In this document: positions 42,560 to 49,299 of the stretch, piece after piece
Numbering within the stretch: position 1 is the first letter of the stretch
Layout: every line of letters starts with the position of its first letter
From: Streptomyces sp. YPW6
GTDB lineage: Bacteria; Actinomycetota; Actinomycetes; Streptomycetales; Streptomycetaceae
Direction: 5' to 3'
Length of the DNA: 64,000 bases
Assembly: GCF_018866325.1 (NCBI RefSeq)
Contig: NZ_CP076457.1
Span: forward strand, 1,516,001-1,580,000
Translations under genes and position numbers: made by a program
The notes under the pieces: generated by a model
Databases searched by the model: none
Told to the model about the DNA's origin: nothing
Seen by the model: the letters and a program-made list of their open reading frames with translations, nothing else

Positions 42560-42565
42560 CCGGTC

Positions 42566-43330
42566 ATGGCTCTGCGCGCGTACGACCTCACGGGCCGCGC
42601 CGCGTTCGTCACCGGTGCGGCGAGCGGTATCGGGCGGGCGAGCGCCCTGCTGCTCGCCGAGGCCGGGGCCCTGGTCCACTGCGCGGACCAGGACGAGACG
42701 GGCCTGCGCCGGACGTACGACCTGATCGCCGAAGCGGGCGGCAGCGCCCGCACCCACCTCCTGGACGTCACCGACCGCGACCGGGTGCGGGCGGCCGTCG
42801 GCGCGGCCGGGCATGTCGACATCCTCGTCGCCGCGGCCGGCATCATGCACACCAGCCGGGTGCTGGAGACGGCGGACGAGGACCTGGACCGCGTACTGGC
42901 GGCCAATTTCAAGGGGGTGCTGTACGCCTGCCAGGAAGTGGCCCGCTCCCTGACGGCACGCTCGGCGCCCGGCTCGCTGATCACGCTCGCGTCGGGCGCC
43001 GTGGATTCCGCGAGCGCGGGCCTGCTCTGCTACAGCGTGGCGAAGGCCGCCGTGGTGCAGCTGACCAAGACGCTGGCCACGGAGCTGGGGCCGCACGCCA
43101 TACGGGTGAACGCCGTCGCGCCCGGCTGGATCCGTACACCGATGACCGACCGGCACGATGGGTCGGGGCAGCAGCGGGCGGAAGCGACGATGGCCCGGAT
43201 CTCTCCGCTGGGCCGGGTCGGAGAGCCCGAGGACGTCGCCCATACCGTGCTGCACCTGGCCTCGGACGCCTCGGCCTTCATGACCGGCCAGATCCTCCGG
43301 CCGAACGGCGGCGTCGCCATGCCCTGGTGA
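42566..43330 (+). CDS. short-chain dehydrogenase/reductase
   Basis: A 254-residue classical SDR. Cofactor motif TGAASGIG at about residues 15-22, Asp at the end of beta-2 (HCADQDE) suggesting NAD preference, NNAG position occupied by AAAG, and catalytic Ser in TLASGAVDSA with YSVAK (Tyr-x-x-x-Lys). C-terminal FMTGQILRPNGGVAMPW is typical. ATG at 42566. Substrate unknown. Confidence 0.9.
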   Translation: MALRAYDLTGRAAFVTGAASGIGRASALLLAEAGALVHCADQDETGLRRTYDLIAEAGGSARTHLLDVTDRDRVRAAVGAAGHVDILVAAAGIMHTSRVLETADEDLDRVLAANFKGVLYACQEVARSLTARSAPGSLITLASGAVDSASAGLLCYSVAKAAVVQLTKTLATELGPHAIRVNAVAPGWIRTPMTDRHDGSGQQRAEATMARISPLGRVGEPEDVAHTVLHLASDASAFMTGQILRPNGGVAMPW

Positions 43331-43544
43331 GGCGCCCGACGGCCGCCGCACCAGCGCCGGAACCCCGTGAGGAGCCGAGCGGCACCACCGACGCGACATG
43401 CACCGGCAGCAGGCTCAGCCCCCAGCCGCCCGCCGCCACCGCCCCCTCCACCAGCCCCGCCTGTTCCGGACACAGCACCAGCCTCAGCACCGCCCACCAC
43501 CACAGCCCGCCGAGAACCAGCGCCGGCACCCATCGCCGTATCAT
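43278..43544 (-). CDS. small membrane protein, unknown
   Basis: An 88-residue protein starting MIRRWVPALVLGGLWWWAVL, with two hydrophobic segments (about 5-23 and 32-55) and an Arg-rich C-terminus. AGGAGG lies 5 bases before the ATG at 43544, which is why I call it real. Its 3' end overlaps the SDR 3' end by 53 bases on the opposite strand. Confidence 0.62.
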   Translation of the reverse strand: MIRRWVPALVLGGLWWWAVLRLVLCPEQAGLVEGAVAAGGWGLSLLPVHVASVVPLGSSRGSGAGAAAVGRLTRAWRRRRSAGGSGRS

Positions 43545-43657
43545 CGCTGCCTCCTGCGGCCGGGGTCCTTTCCGGCAGTTTCCCCTGGCCGCGAAGGCAG
43601 TGCATCCAGAACGTCCGGCCGAAGAGCCACCCCACCGGAGGGGGTCCGCACACAGGA

Positions 43658-43684
43658 GTGCCCCCGCCGTAACGACGGGGGCAC
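43658..43684. terminator. terminator downstream of csbD
   Basis: GTGCCCCCG/CGGGGGCAC 9-bp stem with a 9-base loop, about 30 bases from the csbD stop. On the forward strand it is followed by GAAAAACC, so no U-run follows in the csbD direction. Confidence 0.7.
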
Positions 43685-43714
43685 GAAAAACCCTGGGCGG
43701 CCGGGGCCGCGGGA

Positions 43715-43906
43715 CTACTGGTCGTCGTCCCGTCCGAGGGAGTCCTTGACGCCCTTGGCACGCTCACCGAGCCCGTCGGTCGCGTCCTTGACTCCGCCCT
43801 TGGCCTGGTCGGCCTTGCCTTCGGCCTCCTTGCGGCGGTCGCCGGTCAGCTTGCCGACCGCTTCCTTGCCCTTGCCCTTCAGCCGGTCCATGGCTCCGTC
43901 GCTCAT
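43715..43906 (-). CDS. CsbD-like stress protein
   Basis: A 63-residue Lys/Asp/Gly-rich protein: MDRLKGKGKEAVGKLTGDRR and KADQAKGGVKDATDGLG. This is the CsbD family, induced by general stress through sigma-B-type factors in many bacteria. ATG at 43906 with GGAGGAG upstream; 66 bases downstream of dps, possibly cotranscribed. Confidence 0.88.
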   Translation of the reverse strand: MSDGAMDRLKGKGKEAVGKLTGDRRKEAEGKADQAKGGVKDATDGLGERAKGVKDSLGRDDDQ

Positions 43907-43972
43907 GATGTCGCTCCTCCGCTCGTCGGACGTGTCCGGGACGCCGGTCGTCGGCCGTCCCGCCGGTGGTGG

Positions 43973-44443
43973 TCAGGCGCTTTCGGCCTGGAACATCCAG
44001 GCGTGCTTCTCCAGGTCTGCCGTCAGCGCGATCAGCAGGTCCTGGGTCACGGGATCCGGCTCGTCGGTGGCCTCGATGCGCTCCCGCATCCGGCCGATGA
44101 CGACGCCGAGCGCGTCGACCAGGATCCTCACCGCGTCGGTGTCCTTGATCCAGCCCTCCGGCACGGAGGCGATGGCCGTCTCCTTGGCCACGGTGCCGGC
44201 TCGCCCGTCCGGGTTGACACCGACCGCCGAGGCGCGCTCGGCCACCGTGTCGGAGTGCTGCCGGGCGGTGGCGACGACGTCGTCGAGCTGCAGGTGTACG
44301 GAGCGGAAGCGCGGACCGACCACGTTCCAATGGACCTGCTTGGCCACCAGGGAGAGGTCGACGAGGTCGACCAGAGCGCCTTGGAGCGCCGTTCCCACGA
44401 CCTTGAGATCCCCCTCGGACAACGTGCTCTTGACCACAGACAT
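43973..44443 (-). CDS. dps: Dps family DNA-protecting ferritin
   Basis: A 156-residue mini-ferritin storing iron and protecting DNA. Ferroxidase residues lie in AKQVHWNVVGPRFRSVHLQLDD and the later helices. ATG at 44443 with GGGAG 8 bases before it; an in-frame upstream ATG at 44458 lacks one. With csbD it forms a stress pair. Confidence 0.93.
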   Translation of the reverse strand: MSVVKSTLSEGDLKVVGTALQGALVDLVDLSLVAKQVHWNVVGPRFRSVHLQLDDVVATARQHSDTVAERASAVGVNPDGRAGTVAKETAIASVPEGWIKDTDAVRILVDALGVVIGRMRERIEATDEPDPVTQDLLIALTADLEKHAWMFQAESA

Positions 44444-44583
44444 GTGCGCTACTCCCATCCGTCAGCCACTTCACTGACCGTCTCGGTGCATCACCCACGA
44501 TGGCACATATGAAGCAAAACGGTCATGTGGGCCTTGTCCTCCGTGTGCCCACTGGCTCCCGGCTCACACACCCGACGCAAAAA

Positions 44584-44615
44584 TCCCGGCCGGCCCCGGG
44601 AGGGGCCGACCGGGA
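44584..44615 (-). terminator. rho-independent terminator of clgR
   Basis: Stem TCCCGG-CGGCCCC/GGGGCCG-CCGGGA with one mismatch and a 4-base loop, followed on the minus strand by TTTTT. One of the few classical U-tail terminators in the window. Confidence 0.88.
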
Positions 44616-44642
44616 CTCCGGTCGAGCTAAGTGCCGCGTGGA

Positions 44643-45026
44643 TCAGGCGGCGACGACGTCCACCGCTTCCGCGGGCGCCTTGATGGTCACACGTCCCGAC
44701 GGCACGCCTGCGACCGACGAGACGGAGACGGAATTGAGCATGGGACGAACCGGTACTGGGACCGGATCACTGGCAGCTGCCGACTCGGCCAGCTCCGCGA
44801 GCGACAGCTCGTCGCTCACCTCTCGCATGAGCTCGGACATCCGTACGTCAAGCGCGTCGCAAATCGCGGAGAGCAGCTCGGAGGACGCCTCCTTCTGCCC
44901 CCGCTCCACCTCGGAGAGATAACCGAGCGAGACCCGGGCGGACGAGGAGACTTCGCGCAGAGTACGGCCTTGGCGCTGGCGCTGCCGACGCAGCACGTCA
45001 CCCAGCAGGCGACGGAGCAGAATCAT
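44643..45026 (-). CDS. clgR: Clp protease regulator ClgR
   Basis: A 127-residue XRE-type regulator that in Streptomyces activates clp and lon protease genes. Helix-turn-helix at about 17-60 ([20 protein letters not shown]). The C-terminus ends in DVVAA; the terminal Ala-Ala is the signal for Clp-dependent turnover known for ClgR. ATG at 45026 with GGGAG 6 bases upstream. Position next to cinA, pgsA and ftsK is conserved in actinobacteria. Confidence 0.93.
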   Translation of the reverse strand: MILLRRLLGDVLRRQRQRQGRTLREVSSSARVSLGYLSEVERGQKEASSELLSAICDALDVRMSELMREVSDELSLAELAESAAASDPVPVPVRPMLNSVSVSSVAGVPSGRVTIKAPAEAVDVVAA

Positions 45027-45135
45027 CGGTGGCTCCCTCCTCGGACCGCGTAGCCGCATCCTTCACGCCCTACCGTACCGCCTTGTGCCGCGGCCGTGCG
45101 GGGAGCGATGTCGTGTTCACTCAGGGCTGCAAACA

Positions 45136-45645
45136 TCAAATCCCCCCGTGTTGTTCCGTATCCTGTGCCCGCGCATTCCCACCGAGTTCGCGCGCGAGCA
45201 GTTCGAGGACGCTTCGCACACTCTCCCTACGGATATCCGCCCTCTTACCATTCAACCGCAGAGCCGCGACTTTCTCGACGCCGGAGGGCCCCGCGACCGC
45301 CACGTAGACGGTGCCGACGGGCTGTCCGTCCTGGGGATCGGGCCCCGCGACGCCCGTGGTGGAAACACCCCAGTCCGCGTCGAGTGCCCGGCGCACACCC
45401 ACCGCCATCTGCAGCGCGACCTCGGGGTCCACCGCGCCGCGCTCCGCCAGAAGGGTCGCGTCGACGCCCAGGACGTCCCGCTTGAGAGGGCCGGCGTAGG
45501 CCGTGACCGAGCCTCGGAAGGACCGCGAGGCTCCGGGTACGGAGGTGAGGTCGGCGGCGACCAGACCGCCGGTCAGCGATTCGGCGACGGCGAGCGTCTC
45601 ACCCCGCGCCCCGAGAAGCCGGAGCACCTGGGCAGCGGCTGTCAC
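45136..45645 (-). CDS. cinA: CinA C-terminal domain protein (NMN deamidase type)
   Basis: A 169-residue protein equal to the C-terminal domain of CinA/PncC: AVAESLTGGLVAADLTSVPGAS, SVTAYAGPLKRDVLGV and GVAGPDPQDGQPVGTV. The N-terminal MoaB-like domain of full CinA is missing, as is normal in many actinobacteria. GTG at 45645 overlaps the pgsA stop. Confidence 0.92.
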   Translation of the reverse strand: MTAAAQVLRLLGARGETLAVAESLTGGLVAADLTSVPGASRSFRGSVTAYAGPLKRDVLGVDATLLAERGAVDPEVALQMAVGVRRALDADWGVSTTGVAGPDPQDGQPVGTVYVAVAGPSGVEKVAALRLNGKRADIRRESVRSVLELLARELGGNARAQDTEQHGGI

Positions 45646-46538
45646 CGCTCGGCCTCTGCGGCGTCGCGCGCCTCGGCCGTACCCCGTACATCCGTCCCGG
45701 CAGCACGCATGTCCGTCCCGGCACCGCGTACGTCGGTCGTACCCCCGTGTACGTCGGACGTACCACAACGAACGTCCGTCGCACCGGCCACGGCTCCGGC
45801 GGCGGAACCCGCACCGCCCGTGCCACCGGCCGTGGTCCCGGCCACGGCCCGCAGGGCCTCCGCGGCCTCCGCTGTTCGCTCGACCGCCGCTGCGCGCTCC
45901 GCCGCGAGGCCCCTGCGGCGCAGGACGACGGCCTGGCGTACGTAGTCGAGTCCGGTCACGACCGTCAGCACGACGGCGACCATCATCACCCAGAAGCGCA
46001 AGGTCGCCAGCGGACCGGTGAGGGCCAGGACGTACATCCCCACCGCGGTGCCCTGCGCGAGAGTCTTCAGCTTCCCGCCCCGGCTGGCCGGGATCACGGC
46101 ATGGCGGATCACCCAGAACCGCATCAGCGTGATGCCCAGTTCACGCGCGATGATCACAGCGGTGATCCACCAGGGCAGATCGCCGAGGACGGAGAGCGAG
46201 ACCAGCGCCGCGCCCATGATCGCTTTGTCGGCGATCGGGTCGGCGATCTTCCCGAAGTCCGTGACCAGGTTGTACGTCCGCGCCAGATGGCCGTCGAACA
46301 GGTCGGTGATCATGGCGATGGCGAAGGCCGCCCAGGCGAACGAGCGCCAGGCCGGGTCGTAGCCGCCGTTGTGGAACAGCAGCAGGACGAAGCCGGGTAC
46401 GAGCAGCAGTCGCACCATGGTCAGGATGTTGGCGATGTTCCACAGGCTGGCCTGATTGACGGCCGCAGTCCCCAGCTTGCCGCCGCGGACCGGCTTCGCG
46501 CCGGAGCCGCCTGCCGCGGATGCCGGGACTCCCGTCAT
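45642..46538 (-). CDS. pgsA: CDP-diacylglycerol--glycerol-3-phosphate phosphatidyltransferase with repeat tail
   Basis: A 298-residue membrane enzyme for phosphatidylglycerol phosphate. The CDP-alcohol signature [19 protein letters not shown] continues with IADPIADK. Several helices lie within residues 30-200. The C-terminal 95 residues are hydrophilic and end in heptads such as AGTDVRG, encoded by a 21-base tandem repeat. ATG at 46538 overlaps the rimO stop (ATGA). Confidence 0.93.
   Translation of the reverse strand: MTGVPASAAGGSGAKPVRGGKLGTAAVNQASLWNIANILTMVRLLLVPGFVLLLFHNGGYDPAWRSFAWAAFAIAMITDLFDGHLARTYNLVTDFGKIADPIADKAIMGAALVSLSVLGDLPWWITAVIIARELGITLMRFWVIRHAVIPASRGGKLKTLAQGTAVGMYVLALTGPLATLRFWVMMVAVVLTVVTGLDYVRQAVVLRRRGLAAERAAAVERTAEAAEALRAVAGTTAGGTGGAGSAAGAVAGATDVRCGTSDVHGGTTDVRGAGTDMRAAGTDVRGTAEARDAAEAER
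45685..45789 (-). repeat. 21-bp x 5 tandem repeat inside pgsA
   Basis: Five units of exactly 21 bases start at 45685, 45706, 45727, 45748 and 45769. They share CGTACGTC-like cores and encode seven-residue repeats with the consensus A/G-G-T-D-V-R-G. Confidence 0.82.
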
Positions 46539-48016
46539 CTGGCTGCCTCCGCAAGCTCGTGGTGTTCGGCCACCAGGTCGACGCCCTCGGTGCCCACTGC
46601 CTTTGCCTCGACCATACGGCCCGGCACGAGTCCCTCGCGTGTGGTGAAGACCACCTGGCCGTCCGTTTCGGGGGCCTGGTGGGCCGCGCGACCGATCGCG
46701 ACCTCGCCGTCCTCGTCCGACTCGATGGACTCCACGAGCACCTGGAGGTTCTCGCCGACGCGCTCCTCGGCCCGCTGCGAGGTCAGCTCCTCGGCCAGCT
46801 GGGAGATGTGGGCGAGGCGCTCCGCGATGACGTCGGCATCGAGCTTGTTCTCGTAGCCGACCGCCTCGGTGCCCTCCTCGTCGGAGTAGCCGAAGACGCC
46901 GATCGCGTCCAGGCGGGCGCCGGTGAGGAAGCGTTCCAGCTCGGCGAGGTCCGCCTCGGTCTCACCGGGGAAGCCGACGATGAAGTTGGAGCGGGCGCCG
47001 GCCTGGGGCGCCTTGCCGCGGATGGTGTCCAGGAGCTCCAGGAAGCGGTCGGTGTCGCCGAAGCGGCGCATCGCGCGCAGGACGCCCGGGGCGGAGTGCT
47101 GGAAGGAGAGGTCGAAGTACGGGGCGACCTTCGGCGTCGAGGTGAGGACGTCGATGAGGCCGGGGCGCATCTCGGCGGGCTGGAGGTAGCTGACCCGGAT
47201 GCGCTCGATGCCGTCCACGTCGGCCAGCTCGGGCAGCAGGGTCTCCAGGAGGCGGATGTCGCCGAGGTCCTTGCCGTAGGAGGTGTTGTTCTCGGAGACG
47301 AGCATGACCTCCTTGACACCCTGCTCGGCCAGCCAGCGGGTCTCCTGGAGCACGTCCGAGGGGCGACGCGAGATGAAGGAGCCGCGGAAGGAGGGGATGG
47401 CGCAGAAGGAACAGCGGCGGTCGCAGCCGGAGGCGAGCTTGACCGAGGCGACGGGGCTGGTGCCGAGCCGGCGGCGCAGCGGTGCGCGCGGGCCGGAGAG
47501 CGGGGCGACGCCTTCGGGGAGGTCCTCGGGGGCCGGTGCGGGCGTCTCCTGGGCATGGCCGGGCAGCGCCACGACGGCGTCCTGCCGCTCGGCGGGGCTG
47601 ATCGGCAGCAGCTTGCGGCGGTCGCGCGGGGTGTGCGAGGCGTGGATGCCGCCGTTGAGGATGGTCTGGAGCCGGTCGGAGATGTCGGCGTAGTCGTCGA
47701 ATCCGAGGACGCCGTCCGCCTCCGGCAGGGCCTCGGCGAGGTCCTTGCCGTAGCGCTCGGCCATGCAGCCGACGGCGACGACGGCCTGGGTGCGGCCGTG
47801 GTCCTTCAGATCATTGGCTTCGAGCAGGGCGTCGACGGAGTCCTTCTTGGCGGCTTCGACGAACCCACAGGTGTTGACGACTGCGACATCCGCGTCCGAG
47901 GCGTCCTCGACGAGGTCCCAGCCGTCCGCTGCCAAGCGGCCTGCAAGCTCCTCCGAGTCCACCTCGTTACGGGCGCAGCCAAGAGTGACAAGGGCGACGG
48001 TACGGCGTTCGGGCAT
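46535..48016 (-). CDS. rimO: ribosomal protein uS12 methylthiotransferase RimO
   Basis: A 493-residue radical-SAM methylthiotransferase modifying Asp of S12. UPF0004 motif [31 protein letters not shown]; radical [15 protein letters not shown] near the C-terminus (ENLQVLVE). A longer insertion (about 130-180) separates the first two domains. ATG at 48016. First gene of the rimO-pgsA-cinA operon. Confidence 0.96.
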   Translation of the reverse strand: MPERRTVALVTLGCARNEVDSEELAGRLAADGWDLVEDASDADVAVVNTCGFVEAAKKDSVDALLEANDLKDHGRTQAVVAVGCMAERYGKDLAEALPEADGVLGFDDYADISDRLQTILNGGIHASHTPRDRRKLLPISPAERQDAVVALPGHAQETPAPAPEDLPEGVAPLSGPRAPLRRRLGTSPVASVKLASGCDRRCSFCAIPSFRGSFISRRPSDVLQETRWLAEQGVKEVMLVSENNTSYGKDLGDIRLLETLLPELADVDGIERIRVSYLQPAEMRPGLIDVLTSTPKVAPYFDLSFQHSAPGVLRAMRRFGDTDRFLELLDTIRGKAPQAGARSNFIVGFPGETEADLAELERFLTGARLDAIGVFGYSDEEGTEAVGYENKLDADVIAERLAHISQLAEELTSQRAEERVGENLQVLVESIESDEDGEVAIGRAAHQAPETDGQVVFTTREGLVPGRMVEAKAVGTEGVDLVAEHHELAEAAR

Positions 48017-48114
48017 GGACTCAAGACTACTTCGTCCCGGCGACCGCCCTGCCGTGCAGGGTTGCCTGCCCCGCCGCTGTCACTCCCCGTAGCAGCCGGG
48101 CGGGGCCGGGAACG

Positions 48115-48151
48115 CCGACGGGCGCCCGGTGCGGGACCGGGCGCCCGTCGG
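48115..48151 (-). terminator. terminator of the RodZ-like gene
   Basis: 16-bp perfect stem CCGACGGGCGCCCGGT/ACCGGGCGCCCGTCGG with a GCGGG loop, 28 bases after the stop. Confidence 0.88.
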
Positions 48152-48178
48152 GACGCGGCAGGGGGTCGGGGCGGCGGA

Positions 48179-48979
48179 TCAGCCCGCCTCGGGGTCGCCC
48201 TTGGTGTAGGAGAGCCGTTCGACCTGGCCGGGCTCGAAGCGGTCCTGCACCTTCTTCCCGTTGACGAAGAGGTCGATCACCCCGGCGTTGCCGAGGACGA
48301 GGTCGATGCGCTCCTCGTCCTGGAAGGTCTTGGACTCGCCCTCCAGGAGCAGCCCGTCGAAGAGCATCCGCCCGTTGTGGTCCTTGGCGGAGATCCAGCT
48401 CTTGTCCCGGCTCACACCGATCTTGACCGTCACCTTGTCCCGGGGGGCGGCGGCGATGGCGCTCTCGGAGGGCACGGGCTCGGGGTCGGAGGGCTTCGTG
48501 GCGGTGGGCTTAGCCGCGGTCTTGTCGGGCTTGGAGCCCTCCGCGACCTGGGCGGTGTCGGAGGGCTCGTCGTTGCCGCTGAAGAGCGTGAAGCCGACGA
48601 ACCCGACGACGGCGACGATGGCCGCGACCATGGCGGCGGTCCAGTTGGGCCGCCGGGGTTCGGAGCGGATGCGTTCCGCTTCGAACAGCGGCGCCGCGGG
48701 GGTCGGGGCGGGACGGCCGCCGTGGTCGGCGTCGTACTCCTCGACCAGCGGGTCCGGATCGAGACCGACGGCACGGGCGAACATGCGGATGTGGCCGCGG
48801 GCGTAGACGTCGCCGCCGGAGCGGGAGAAGTCGTCCTGCTCGATCGCGTGCACGATGGGGATGCGCACCCGGGTGGAGCTGCTGACTTCCTCGACCGTCA
48901 GGCCTGCGGCGATGCGAGCCTGCTGAAGGGCACGACCGATCGAAGGCCGGTCGTCTTCGGGGGAGTTGCCGATGGACAC
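48179..48979 (-). CDS. RodZ-like helix-turn-helix membrane protein
   Basis: A 266-residue protein: N-terminal XRE-like helix-turn-helix (IGRALQQARIAAGLTVEEVS, RGHIRMFARAVGL), one transmembrane helix (about 113-133, MVAAIVAVVGFVGFTLF), a Pro/Lys/Thr-rich linker and a C-terminal beta domain of the DUF4115 type. This architecture is that of RodZ, which links MreB to the cell wall in rods; streptomycetes use MreB in spores. GTG at 48979 with GAAAGG 7 bases upstream. Confidence 0.88.
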   Translation of the reverse strand: MSIGNSPEDDRPSIGRALQQARIAAGLTVEEVSSSTRVRIPIVHAIEQDDFSRSGGDVYARGHIRMFARAVGLDPDPLVEEYDADHGGRPAPTPAAPLFEAERIRSEPRRPNWTAAMVAAIVAVVGFVGFTLFSGNDEPSDTAQVAEGSKPDKTAAKPTATKPSDPEPVPSESAIAAAPRDKVTVKIGVSRDKSWISAKDHNGRMLFDGLLLEGESKTFQDEERIDLVLGNAGVIDLFVNGKKVQDRFEPGQVERLSYTKGDPEAG

Positions 48980-49299
48980 GGGGGCGCCTTTCGAGCGTGA
49001 GCCACCTGCTGGATGTTCAGTCTAGGGGGGGTACGAAAGGGTGGGGCAACCGGGAGGGACGACTTTGTACGCCATCGGGTCTCGCCGGACGTTCCCGCCT
49101 CCGGCTCCGGTGCGGAGCAGGGAGCGGAGAACAGCCCCGATCGAGGACTGGTCAACCTGTAGTGGGCCGAACGGGGTGGGAGTGGCAGAGGTGGTGAGGG
49201 AGGGAGCTGCGGGGAGGAACACGGCTGCGTCCCTCCCTTCAACTGGACGTACGACCGTACGAAACGGTTGCCCACCAAACCTTTACGGAGCGGATTGCG
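48980..49299. other. intergenic region between ftsK and the RodZ-like gene
   Basis: 320 bases without a gene. A candidate minus-strand promoter lies at 49019-49049; the rest contains GACGTACGACCGTACG near 49245 (two CGTACG copies) and nothing I recognise. Confidence 0.5.
49019..49049 (-). promoter_or_regulatory. candidate promoter of the RodZ-like gene
   Basis: TTGCCC (49044-49049), 19-base spacer, TAGACT (49019-49024) on the minus strand, leaving a leader of about 33 bases. Confidence 0.45.
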
